Translations under genes and position numbers: made by a program
Assembly: GCA_028023455.1 (NCBI GenBank)
Contig: JAQFVV010000273.1
Span: 385,489-449,488 of the forward strand
Direction: 5' to 3'
DNA length: 64,000 nucleotides
DNA from: Epiperipatus broadwayi
Taxonomy: Eukaryota; Onychophora; Udeonychophora; Euonychophora; Peripatidae
The notes under the pieces: model-generated
Told to the model about the DNA's origin: nothing
What the model saw: the letters and a program-made list of their open reading frames with translations, nothing else
Database searches by the model: none
Shown: piece by piece, positions 52,264 through 64,000 of the stretch
How positions within the stretch are numbered: position 1 is the stretch's first letter
How the letters are laid out: each line of letters opens with the position of its first letter

Positions 52264-55200
52264 GCCCTTTTGTATGGGTCTCCATAAATTGTTGTATCAA
52301 TCTGTTTGAAAAAATTTTAAATTTAGGATATATTTAGTTATATGATGTTAATTTTGTTAATAACAATCTTTCAAAAAGTTGTAATTAAAGTAATTTATGA
52401 GTGTTTGATATGTGAAAATTGTGCTGATGTTTGAGAGAGACGTTTCAATAAAGATGATAATAGTATGTGGTTGGGAAAACTGGCCATAATTAATACTGCA
52501 TTAATAAATTTAATAAATAAATGTTTAAAACTAAAAGTTTTAAAAAAGACAAGTTAAAATTAAATGCATATATTTATTGTTGATAAAGATTAATATTTAA
52601 TAGGTGTATATAAATATTTTAATTATTAGTAGTACATAATAGAAGATTAATATTTGATTTTAATAATATCGAATTATTATTTTAAAAGTTGTTATAATAT
52701 ATTGTTTATTTTAAAAATATTTATTTTTTTAAAAAAATGAAATTGTTAGTTTATTTTTAGATTATTACAGGCGTTTGTATCTGTGTTGTAAAACAGATGT
52801 TAGTTAGACACATACACACATGCTTGTGAGTTTTTAGTAAAGTTGCCAAAACTATTTTAAAATTCTGTTATAAAAAATTATAAGTATTATATTGGCTATC
52901 ACGAGATAAAAATAAAGATAATTAATGTGAAACATTAAATCTGATTTTTAAAATGCTGTTTTAAAAAAAAAAACATAACGAATAAAGATAGACTTAGTTT
53001 GTTTATAAAAATAATATTATAAAAGTTAAAAATGAAATAAAATAAGAAAGTATATTTTAAAAAATGTTTAATAGATTTAAATAAATGATAAAGATTAATT
53101 TAAGAATTTAATAATGTAATAAATAATAATATTAAATAAGTCATTATTTATTTTTAATTCTGTATTGTTGGTAAAATATGTAAATAGGCTAACAAGTTGA
53201 TTGTTTAATTTACCAATCAAGTGGGAAGTTTATTCTGGTATAAAATCAAGGTTCAATTGTTCGGAGGGGATTATGATTGTAATTTTTAAAGTAAGGTGTG
53301 CTATTAGAGATAGCTAAGTAAAATTATAGACGCTCTCGTAGTCATTTTTTTAAAAATTATAAGAGAGTGGTTTTAAATAATTTATAAAAGTTTTACCGTC
53401 AAATATGCAGTGCTAATTTAATTATAGTTTCCTATTGATCGTCTCTATCGAAGCTCAATTTACTATCAAATAATCATGAAAATCTCGTATAAGGATAAAA
53501 TGTATTGGAGACTTTATACTAAAAATATAACAAACGCTGGATTAACTAGGAGAATTACTAGATGGATAAAAGTAATATGTAGGACATATATGAATTTAAA
53601 AGTTAATTGTAATTAATTTTTATAAAGACAAATATTTTAAAGAAAAAGAAATACTTCTTTATGAAGAAAATATTTGTAAATTATAAATATAGGTATATAT
53701 CTTAGCAAAGATATGGTAATTAACAGTAATTGTATAAATACTTGCCTTGAGAAGTCTTTGTGGTTCAAAAGACTAAATTTTAATAGTTTTAAAAGGCAAA
53801 TAAATTGGAAGTTAATTGGCCGAGAAATACCTATAAGTAAAATTATTATATTATTAAAGTCTGAACGCTGGTCGTACAGAAGAATTTAAAATTAATCTTA
53901 CCTAGATATTTGTTAAGGAATGCGCAAATAAAATATACGTGGATATCCAAGTCAATTAGAATAATAAAAATAAGAATTTATAAACTATTGACTAATTCTA
54001 AAAAAATAATAACTTTTAAATAATTTTTTCCTTAAAGAAATGAATCCGGATCCTATAAACTATTTTAATTTTATTTTGTTTATGGTGGAACTGACTTTTA
54101 TTTTATTTTTTTTAAAAAAAGAACGTTTTCATTTATTTCATAAAAACTTTTAAAAACACGTGATGTACCGGAAAAGGAAGTAATGTTTGGTGAAAGTTTG
54201 TGCCTAGGAAAAAGAACAATTATGGGTGAAAGAAGACACCGTTGGATTTTATGTAATATGTTTTATTTATTAACTAACATAAATATTTAATTAATTATTG
54301 ATTTGTAAAGATAGGAAAGGTACATTTACATTTTTAAAAAAATAAATAAATATTAATATAACATTTCATTGCATAAAGTTTATTTTTTATAATTATACGA
54401 CACGTAATATTTTAAAGAATAATTGTTGAGTGTAAATGTGAAATTATTTTGTAAAACTATAATCCTGGAGGACATCGTATAGCGGACTGTACATTAGAGT
54501 ATCATTTATGGTAAAAATTATATAATAATAATAATTTGATGTATTTTGATATGTTTTCTTTAGATCAACCAAATATTATTTGTTTGTTGAATGAATGTAT
54601 AAATATTTAAATAATATACACACATAAGATTAGTAATAACAGTTTTATTTTAATATGCATACTTGGAATTTATGATGTAAATTTAATACAACGTAATATG
54701 ATAAATCTAGAAATAATTATATGATTCTTTCATGGATAAATTTTAATGTTTCTGTTACAATATTAGGAATGAAATTTATTATATTAGTATAAGTTATTAT
54801 TTTTCTTTTCAAGTTAGTAAGAGATATAAAAATCTATATTTTTATTTTATTTTATTAGATAAGTTAAGTTAATTTTACATAAAAATTTATATTTTGATTG
54901 AAGGTTTATCGGATATAGATGATGAGGTATAAGAGAGTTTTGGATAATTATTATTATTTTTTATTTTTTTTAAGAAATTGGTCATCTGTTTTTCTGAAGC
55001 TGAATAAGGTTTAAATGATATTTGTAGATAAAAGTTTATTAGGAAGGAATTGGAATAACAAGTTAAGAAGAGTAATAGTTTAAATAGAAAAGAATCATAG
55101 AATTTTATTTAATATAATACATTATAAAATCGGTAATTGTTGAATAATTTTAAAGATTATTTTAAAAGAACATACGTATTGCATATTTTGGTAAGACATG

Positions 55201-56587
55201 TAGTATGAAATTACATTATAATGAAATAAATAATTATAATCAATAATTATTATTATATCACAAAGTTATATCAGTTTATACATTATTTGACATTGGAGTA
55301 ATGCTAATAGTAAATGTAATACATATTAGTACATTATAATATAAATAGCAGAAATACTTAGGTGAAGTAGCATTTTAATTGTTAACGTTTGTTTATTTAC
55401 AGGTGCTACAATTTTAGGATATTTTACATAAAATTTTCTTGTATTAATTGATGATAAAATAATATCTATTAAATTTTAAGTTCATCAACTTAATTAAATG
55501 TTGTTGATAAAACATCTAAAGAATGTATAAATTATTTATTTATGATTATGGAAATAGTAACAGTGTAAAAAAACTTGTATTATTATTTTTCTTATCTTTT
55601 ATTTTCTTTGATTTCCATTTTAATGTAAATAGTGTAAATAAGTTATTGGTTAAAGTTGATGTAAATAAATTTGTTAAGTTGTTTTTTTTAAAATGTGTCG
55701 AATTCATTATTTTACACCACAGCATTTGACAACAGATAATTTGAATAAACATAATATATTTGCACAATATGAATTTATTATTATTATTATTTAGAAAGAA
55801 ACATAATATTTTCTTAATATAATTTATAGAAATTGATTGACATTAACATATAATATTATGATGGTCAGAAAGTAATTATAATGCATAATATAAGAGTATA
55901 ATATTATTTATTGCCACAGATAGTTAAATTATGAGAATTTAGTATATTTTAAAAAATTAAGATGCTATATGGAAATGAAAGACATGTATACGATTTACTT
56001 ATTGTCTTAATGATTAATAGTATAATAAAAATAGATAAGATTAAGTTATACACTAAAGATTATTCTTGTTAGTTAATGTTATTGGAGTAAGTTAGGTGTA
56101 TTTAGGTTTGATATTAAATCCCTTATCATTCCTATCTGCACGAATTATTATTACTTTAAGATAATTAGAAGAACCTGAGATTATTTAATTATATGTCCTT
56201 AATAAAAGATTGTAATTTATTAATCTATTATTATGAAAGGTAGTTAATTTATAAAAGACATAAGAGTGCTGTAGATGTAGTAATGAAATAATAAAGATGT
56301 AGTTAGTATTCTTATGCCATTGAGATAATGTCTTGGGAAGACATTGGCTCAATGTAAATTCAATTACCAATTGTAACTTCACTTCACAGTCTCATGATTT
56401 TAGTAAATACTTATTTAATTAGTAGATGATATTGAACTATATTAATTTTTGATAAGTTATGATAAATTTGATAAGATATAGTATTATAAAATATATTAAA
56501 GATAGTTATACATATTTTAGTTAAGCATAACGATTTAATTGAGCTAGTCATATTTAAGTTATATCATATATCGAGAAGTGAGGGTAC

Positions 56588-56589
<2 letters not shown>
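52261..56589. other. Unassigned AT-rich DNA
   Basis: More than 4 kb without a recognised element. Slightly less AT-rich islands lie at about 53210-53290 and 54150-54245. Frames such as 55523-55729 look like chance. Confidence 0.4.
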
Positions 56590-56660
<71 letters not shown>

Positions 56661-56717
56661 CTTCATACATCATAAGAGAAAGCTGCATGTGATTGTCTTC
56701 AAATTACAGTCCAGTTA

Positions 56718-56752
<35 letters not shown>
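56590..56752. repeat. Two (TA)n tracts
   Basis: TA tracts at 56590-56656 and 56723-56752, separated by 66 bp of ordinary sequence. Unlike other TA tracts here, no clear inverted arms were seen. Confidence 0.95.
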
Positions 56753-56755
<3 letters not shown>

Positions 56756-57169
56756 TTTCTATTACATAAATATCCTATTTAGCTTTAATCATTATTTCAC
56801 TTATTATTTAAATAATACGTGAGCAATTTAAAAGTATTGCAGTTTGTAATGTTATAATTGACTATTTATTAGTCTTCATTACATGGATATGTTTATTTCA
56901 TGTTTAACGAGATTTATTTAAACTTCATTGTATCAATATTTTATTCACTGTCATCAAGTTGCAATCTTTAAGTGTCCATAAATATTTAATGGACCATTAG
57001 TAAGAGGGGAATTCCGTTCTTGCTATTAAAATGCGAGAAGATTGCCTTGACAGCAGTGAAAAATATTGATTAGTATCATTACTGTGAATGTTTAGGTGGT
57101 TAATGGTTGGTTTCTAATTATATACATATATATATATTATAACAGTTGGGGATGATGATGAAGTTTTCA

Positions 57170-58030
57170 TTCTTAGCGTATCTGCCGAAAGAGGGCGCCA
57201 CTAGGCCATTTGAACCTAGAAAATATATAAAGTCGACAGCTACATGCTGTTAAGATTACGACCACCAGCCCTAGTCACTAGCTCATGAAGTAGCAGAGGT
57301 TTAAAACATAATTACATATATTTCTTTTAATAAGCAATGATAAAAACAATCACTAGATCACTGTCAGTACTAATAACACAAAAAGTCACTTTATTTACCT
57401 ATATATATATAAATCATAACACAAACTTTAAAAAAAAATGCTTTATTTTTTTATTTATTATCATTATTTTATTTACTTTTAACTTTAATCTTTAATCTTA
57501 GAATGTTGAACGTAGATAGAGCTCCCATACGACACCTCTAAAAGGCACTTGACTCCAGGCTAAAGGTCCGCATCCATGCTAATGCTCGCTTCCAGATATA
57601 TATCCGCAATCAATGCAATGTGAACATGTTAACATCAAACCATGCTGACAGGAATGTGCATCTGAACAGTATGATATTATTTGAAGAAACATGACCTTAA
57701 TCCAGTACAGAGATTCACGTCTGTCTGACAAAGTAATCATGCATGTAATATAAAAAGAAAAGTGCTATGTATGGATGGGAGAGCGGTCTAACTTGCCGGC
57801 TTATCATCTTCATCCATAGAGCTGGAATGGGTCAATGTCCCAGGAAAAACATCTGTGTCCATTGCAATGGTATGACTATGTCTTTGGGGTCATGTATTCA
57901 GTTGGACTCGTAGCCCTAATGTGCTAACACACTTCACATTACATCGATATAAACATCAATATATCTCTCCACCAGCATTGACACAACTATGACACAAATA
58001 GTCCGAAGTCAAAACCCCTAATTCAAATGA
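57170..58030. other. Unusual GC-richer block, probable unidentified repeat
   Basis: Distinctly richer in G+C than its surroundings. 57190-57300 contains GAGGGCGCCACTAGG and a rather palindromic AGCTACATGCTGT. 57500-58030 contains GATGGGAGAGCGGTCTAACT and GGGTCAATGTCCC, faintly like tRNA A- and B-boxes. No open frame or known family was recognised. An unidentified SINE or retrozyme-like repeat is possible. Confidence 0.35.
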
Positions 58031-59238
58031 GGCTAGAGGGCTACCCACAGTCAACTTACATTTAAATTAATTTATTTATTTAATTCAAAAAAAATTTTAG
58101 TTTAAGGTTTTAAAATCATTTTACGATAAACATTATATTTAATTTATTTTACTACAAATACTATTTAGCCTACTTTTCCTTTCTTTTAAATTCTATAATG
58201 CACAAATAACAATAAATATTTTCATTTTTAAATTCGTTTGCAATAGCAAACCCCTGCCCCATTACAAACAAATCTTATTAACATGGATAAAATAAAAAAA
58301 ACAATATATATTTTAAAAGATTATATTAACTTTTGATCAAAGTTTAAAATGGCAAAGTTTATAAAAGATAAAGTTCAGGTTTGTTCAGGAAATAAAGTTT
58401 ATAGTTCATTTTTAGAAACAAATAAAGTTTGAAGATTTTAAATTTAAGAGTTTATATTTCATATTCCAATTATTAATAAATTATACTTTCCTTTGTCCAA
58501 GCTCGTTCCTTCGTGACAAAGATCTATGAAGACTTACGATCATTTATGAAGATTTCTGAAGATGGGATCTGTGGTTTGATCTTGGGATCCATGGAGATGA
58601 AAGCTGCCTTCGGCCAGCTGCACTGAAGGAAGCGTGATTAAACAGATCACCTCTTTGGTAACAGTGACAATATTTATTTTAACTTTTCAGCAACAATGAA
58701 AAGAATTCAAAATTCTAATTCTCTCTCTAATTAATGATTGTTTTGAATTTTCTTTTTAAAGTCCTCAGGCACCTTATTTCTGGAATGCAGGATTCATCAA
58801 ACATATTCCATATCTGTATTTTATTGGTTAATTCAGTTTGTGGTCAAGTAGGTTTTGGGTTTATGGCTAAGTAAATTTTTCCACTGAGGTCTGTGTCCAA
58901 TGTTTGGGTGGGAAAGACAAGTCTTTTGTTTCTATTTCTAGACTCTTATCTATTTTGTAATCATCTTTTTAAATGGCATTTTGTCCTAAGGATCTGTTTG
59001 TAATTTTTATATTTAAAAATTAAAAACTCTTCGCTATTATTAAAAAGGTTTTTATTTTATACTTTATTTAAAGATTAGAATCTTTGTTTTGATTCTATAA
59101 TATTTTTATAGCTTATTTTAATATTTAAATCAAACATTAATAAATTAATTATTTGTTATTTGTGCAATTTGAAAGTTTGGGCATTTAATTCAGTATTAGA
59201 TATTTACAAAAGAGTCAAGTATTAAAATTTAAATGTAA

Positions 59239-59273
<35 letters not shown>

Positions 59274-59284
59274 TATATATATTA
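58031..59284. other. Unassigned AT-rich DNA with a small GC-richer island
   Basis: The island at about 58500-58665 (CTGCCTTCGGCCAGCTGCAC type text) could form a hairpin but is otherwise unassigned. TA tract at about 59242-59270. Confidence 0.35.
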
Positions 59285-59303
59285 CATCAAATTACTCTTC
59301 TAG

Positions 59304-59337
<34 letters not shown>

Positions 59338-59356
59338 CTAGAAGAGTAATTTGATG
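59285..59356. repeat. 22-bp perfect palindrome around (TA)n
   Basis: 59285-59306 (CATCAAATTACTCTTCTAGT arm) is the exact reverse complement of 59335-59356, with TA repeats between. Confidence 0.95.
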
Positions 59357-60249
59357 GATAAGGTGATGGAATGGAATCATCATCAGCTTCATAACAAATG
59401 AAATTTGAATAAAAAATAATTTAAATAATGAGATAAAACACCAAAGATAAAATATTAAAGTAATAAAAATATTACTAAATATATAAGTAATTAGATATTG
59501 TAAGAGACCATGAGTGACCTTGATAACTATCTTACAGATCAACACAACTCCTCAAATCAATCAAAAGTATCCTGAACTATACATCAAACAGCACTATCAA
59601 TAAGTATAAGTAATACTCCAATGAATGATAAATAATAAAAGTAAATCAACAGTCAATCTAATGACTGGCTTTGAACAATATATATATATATATATTGTAA
59701 TGGTCCGAATCGTGTGATCAGCCAACAAGATTCAGAGACCTAGCAAAAGTACTTCAAACACAGTATGTTCGGGATATGGTAGTCACGGAACAGTACTAAG
59801 CTTTAATCTATTTGCCAGTGCTCCAAAATCTCCACTATCCAACCAACGCTCCTGATGCTACTAATGATTATCATTTTTCTTTGGTCCCAGTGGTCAGGGT
59901 AGAAACAAAGACTCTCAATTCAAACGTAGCCTATCCTGCACTAGACTTTATTAATTTAATCTAAGATACTCACTAAATAATTTAATATAGCTCAAAATAT
60001 TATTTTTTAATATTTCATAGGTTTTGGATACATACATATATGACTTAATCAAGTGTGGATGTGGTTGAGTGGATATGATGAACCATGGAATGACATGACA
60101 ACGGTGTAAATATATACAATTTATTAACACAATTCATTAGAAAATATAAATAATAATAATTATGTTTGAATCTTATTATGATCGTGTATGGGTTTACATT
60201 TTTAAACCAAAAATATTAATTACAAGGTTTTATTATTAGTTATTGATAA
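59357..60249. other. Unassigned DNA
   Basis: 59695-59945 is less AT-rich than its neighbours but has no recognised motif. Confidence 0.35.
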
Positions 60250-60465
60250 TGGTACAGAATTTAGATATCACTAGGATAAATATATGATTTTTACAAAGAA
60301 TTACAATATTCAACCATAAGTTATTCATAAAGGTATAATATTTAGGTACCACTAGGATAAATATATGATTTTACCAAGAATTACAATTTTCAAACATAAG
60401 TTATTTACAAAAATACAGTATTTAGATATCACTAGGATAAATGTATAATTTTTACAAAGAAGTCC
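60250..60465. repeat. 80-bp tandem repeat, about 2.7 copies
   Basis: Units begin near 60250, 60331 and 60411; each contains TTTAGNTANCACTAGGATAAAT and ends AACATAAGTTAT or similar. Copies differ by a few bases. No ribozyme core was seen. Confidence 0.85.
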
Positions 60466-63400
60466 CCTGTCAATAATGACAACCAAGATTATGAACTATT
60501 AAATATAATGATAATAAACATCCATATTAGATGTGTGTGTGTGTGCATCATAATGAAGTCATACTGGAGTTCATGACACAACAATTGTGAATCAAAACAA
60601 TAATTATAAATTAGCCAGAAATGATAGTTACACACATAGTAAATAATCAATATTATTATGTGTCAGCATAAAACAAATTTTTATATTGAGTTGTTATATT
60701 TTTATTATTACATATAATATTTTATCAAGAAATATGCCACCATAAAATTAATATGCCAATTTTGGAGAGCAAACTCAATACCTGGTTATATTAAGTTAGA
60801 GGACAAATGAATATATATAATAAATTTATGCACGTGTTTACATACATAGGGGAAGTTAAGTATATATATATATATATTCTAACCTCCTCCGTATCCTTCC
60901 CCCCTGCTCCATAATAATATATACAAGATTATACTAATTATTCCGGATTTTCGTTACTTATTTATTTCCGGTCAATAACAATTAACATTAATAATAATTC
61001 CGGGTTCTTTAGCTCAGTCTATCAAACATATCATTATAATTTAAATAAAATAATTACTAGCTCAGAATTTTATTAAATCTAGTCGTGTCTATGAAATAAA
61101 ATCAACACAAATATCTTTTATTATTCCCATGAGACCTGGAGCAACGACAAAGGAACAAGACGAGATATCATTGAGATACTATCCCAATGGCATACGAACA
61201 CTATCATAAATAATTGACTAATAGCATTCTTACGACTGTTAAAACGTTTATCATATCTTAATATTTTTAAAACAAAATCTAGCTCACATAAAATAAATTA
61301 ATTAAATGAAATAGGATTAAATTGATCTAATCATGTCAAATCAAATAGATAAATCAATAAGTAAATAAATAATTAAATTAAATCTCAGGTTTATAAATTG
61401 TAATTAAAACTGATTTTATATTGCCATAGTCAACTATGATAAGGGAATTTTATGTCATAGTTCACTACGTAATGAATAACTAATTAATAATAACAATGAC
61501 AATAATAAAGTAATATAATCCTCTTTTCTTTCTAGATGTATTAAATATTTTCGTGGTAATATTTATCAATCCGATAATCAAAAGTTATGTGGTAACGTTC
61601 GCATATATTTTACTTAAGTATTGTGGCAATCAAGTTATGACCATATCTGTTCTAATTATACTTCTTTCATTTCATTATGTAAATAAAATAAAATAAATTA
61701 TTAAAATTTCTAATGTTTATTTATTTTGTGCAAAATCTTAAATATGTTTAATTATAAACGTGCGTTGTGATTTCATGCATTTCATGTGTAGGAAAAACAA
61801 CAACCAAGACACAAAGCTTACTAATAAAATTTTATAACAATTTATTAACATTATAACAAGTAACAATTTGTACATTATTTACAGCGGATATCCCTATTTA
61901 CTTATTACAAACTCTTTTATTTCTACCCGTTGATGTCTTAACATTATTATTATCTAAATTTATTTTACCCTTTTACCATTAATAATTACAAAAAAAAATA
62001 TATTTCACAATATTATTATCTTCAGATACATGTTTTGAGCTTAGTTTAATACACAAACTTCTATCTATTAAAATTTTCTATTAACATTTATATCCTTATA
62101 ATTGCAGGTTTATATTTCTATAAAATCTTTACTTTTATGTAAAATTATACAAAATTACAAAATTCTAATTATATTCTTGTTAGTATGGAATCCTACAGAA
62201 TTTAATCCTTATGACAGTTTGATGTTCAGTTTTATCATCGATCATATAATAATTATTAGTCAAATTATTGATCCTATCCCAAGCTTTATATAGCAATTAA
62301 TATCATCCACACACCATGTACAAATACACATTTTTTTATTATACCTTTTAAATCATTTCGTCACACAATTGTACAATCTCTTCTATTAAAATATCACGTG
62401 CAATATTACAAAACCTTATTATTGCTTTAAAACTTAATTCTAAGGTTTTAAGTTCTTTTTTTTTTTTTTAAATTACATCATATGATTCTCCATCTTTTAT
62501 AATACTTATACTTTCACTTTGGACTTATACAATTCTACTTTACTCTAGTAAACAACTATTCTTACATAACTACTATCTAGCTTCCTTTCTATCTTATGTA
62601 TCATTTCTATAAAATTATCTCCCTGACGATGTATTTTCATGAAATCAAGATAGCGAAGATATAGATGCATTGGATCAAAATAAACAAGATATTATCCTTT
62701 ATAAAACTTAGACAATCATGGCACAGTGAATTTAAGGACGCCATAGAGGAGTGACTTTTATCTGTCTATCTGCCTCTAATATTGAATGGATGCTAAAGCT
62801 ATTTCTTCAGCTTCATCACATCAGAAAGTTTCAAAGATATGTAAAGACACTGTCCAGAATACATGTGTGCTCAGTTATAGGGCTAGGTTATCTATACCGT
62901 AGTCACACAAATTATTATGATCTCCATATTTCATTCCTGATAGTTCAATAAAACATCCTCTTGGTTTCCTTTGACATCAGTACTCCCAAGTCACTATCTG
63001 ATTGATTTCTTCAGATTCATCTTTACATTACATCGACAAATTCTCTATCTACTTTGCTAATAATAATAAAATTCATTTTTAATATAACTATACAGCTATT
63101 CTTAAGAAAATTCTTTACTATACTTCTCGTACATTTCTATCTTTATTGTTCTAAACTATTTAGATATTTTCAATATAAAATTCAAAAGAATCACATAATT
63201 AATATGTTACTTATTATTACTCATTTTAGATTATTTATTGCATGCACATTTTAAAGTTTTACTACTCTCTAAATATATGTTTGATGTTGGATAAATGTGT
63301 ACTTATAACTTTTAACATCGTTCATACCTCATTCATTAATAGATGACCTAAAAAAAAAATTACATTACATATTACCAATAATATTAAAATTACCAACGAT

Positions 63401-63761
63401 CTCTATCCTCTGGATCGTATTTGTAAACTTCTCCATTCCAGGACTTCTGGTAGGTATTTAAAATTTTCCATACACACATTTTTATTTTATTAATATTTCT
63501 CTCATTCCATTAGCTCATATTTTTAAATATAACTATTATAAAATTTATGTTTATATGTTTCCCTAAGCTAATTCAAATTTTATACTTTAAATACAATAAA
63601 AAAAAATAATTAAAACTATATTTACGATACAGCTTTGTTGCACTCGCTTGGAAAATCGTTCCTTGCAAAGCTAAATAAAAAAATATACTTTATTTTCTGC
63701 AGTCCTTTAATGTTCTATTTTAAAATTTTAATTATGTTTATTAATTCTTCTTAGACGATGA
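60466..63761. other. Unassigned AT-rich DNA
   Basis: About 3.3 kb without a recognised gene. Short moderately complex stretches lie at 61120-61200 and 62620-62960; their open frames show no family motif. Confidence 0.4.
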
Positions 63762-63850
63762 TCCTTAGTTTTCTTCATATTTTCCCACTTATTCTTGAGA
63801 TCTCCTTTACATAGTCTGCTAGTTTTTCTTTTTTCTTTTTCCCCCCGCGC
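63762..63850 (-). pseudogene. Possible Myb/SANT-like domain fragment
   Basis: The minus strand reads CKGDLKNKWENMKKTKDH. The phrase LKNKWENMKK is typical of the third helix of Myb/SANT-like (MADF-related) domains found in transposon-associated proteins. Only this short block is convincing, and flanking text does not stay in one frame, so it is either a decayed fragment or coincidence. Confidence 0.25.
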
Positions 63851-64000
63851 TTGGTTTTCCCTCGATGCATCTTGTACTTTATTTTAGAAAATTCAATAAA
63901 TTTTTTCTTCATTTCCATGGATCCATTTTCTCCTTTTAGTGATTAATTTTTATATCTGTTTAAACAATATTTCTTCCATTTTAATATCTTTTCCTCTTTT

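Noticed and set aside
54150-54260. Start of a host gene (MFGESLCLGKRT frame)
   Set aside because: Short frame without splice or domain support.
54440-54510. Zinc-knuckle-like text NYNPGGHRIADC
   Set aside because: The first Cys pair is absent and no gag or LINE context surrounds it; too short to support.
57780-57870. tRNA-Leu/Ser gene
   Set aside because: Only faint A- and B-box similarity; no acceptor stem or clear cloverleaf could be drawn.
59365-59410. CTGATGA on the minus strand as a hammerhead core
   Set aside because: No GAAA follows at a suitable distance and no stem I partner was found.

Overview
The window is AT-rich (by eye about three quarters A+T) eukaryotic, almost certainly invertebrate animal, intergenic or intronic DNA. 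No intact host protein-coding gene, rRNA or canonical tRNA gene was found. What can be recognised is a dense, nested set of transposable-element remains, long microsatellites (TA, TTC, TTA, AGT, GATA) and inverted repeats. Penelope-like elements, Tx1/L1-type and RTE-type LINEs, a Ty3/Gypsy remnant, a hAT MITE and tRNA-derived SINEs fit a metazoan such as a mollusc or another AT-rich invertebrate. The species cannot be fixed from the sequence.

Layout. 0.4-4.6 kb: decayed plus-strand LINE. 4.8-5.4 kb: compound TTC/TTA/AGT microsatellite. 6.2-9.8 kb: minus-strand LINE remains (Tx1/L1-like C-termini, then an RTE-like element with endonuclease and RT). 11.7-16.0 kb: deleted Ty3/Gypsy element between two diverged LTR-like direct repeats. 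16-25.8 kb: mostly unrecognised, with a 2.5-kb element bounded by 67-bp inverted repeats and a protein-like minus-strand segment at 19.5 kb. 25.8-31.7 kb: fairly complete Tx1/L1-type LINE with many lesions. 32.2-36.1 kb: Penelope-like element (RT plus GIY-YIG) whose 3' side is split by a 2-kb array of a 418-bp repeat. 36.2-40.0 kb: inverted PLE pieces, a LINE ORF1-like fragment, a foldback element, a TTA array and SINEs. 41.6-42.6 kb: (GATA)n. 43.2-43.8 kb: diverged 442-bp repeat. 44.0-44.4 kb: hAT MITE with an exact 8-bp target duplication. 44.9-50.3 kb: second, less damaged Tx1/L1-type LINE. 50.5-51.1 kb: another PLE 3' fragment. 51-64 kb: mostly unrecognised AT-rich DNA with TA tracts, palindromes and an 80-bp tandem repeat.

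Main discovery. Every unit of the 418-bp array (33968-35981) contains a sequence that folds as a type I hammerhead self-cleaving ribozyme: CUGAGGA core, GAAA, a tiny stem III, UC cleavage site and complementary stem I strands. A second, unrelated hammerhead lies on the minus strand at 43301-43359 in the 442-bp repeat, with CUGAUGA, GAAAC, GUC and a two-part stem I. Tandem units, one ribozyme per unit and nearby Penelope-like reverse transcriptases are what is expected of animal retrozymes, non-autonomous circular-RNA retroelements thought to borrow a PLE reverse transcriptase. The 418-bp units are nearly identical, so amplification looks recent.

A second theme is that five TA microsatellites sit at the exact centre of perfect or near-perfect palindromes with otherwise unrelated arms, and a sixth separates two diverged inverted PLE copies. 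This suggests fold-back or template-switch duplication at TA tracts, or an assembly artefact.
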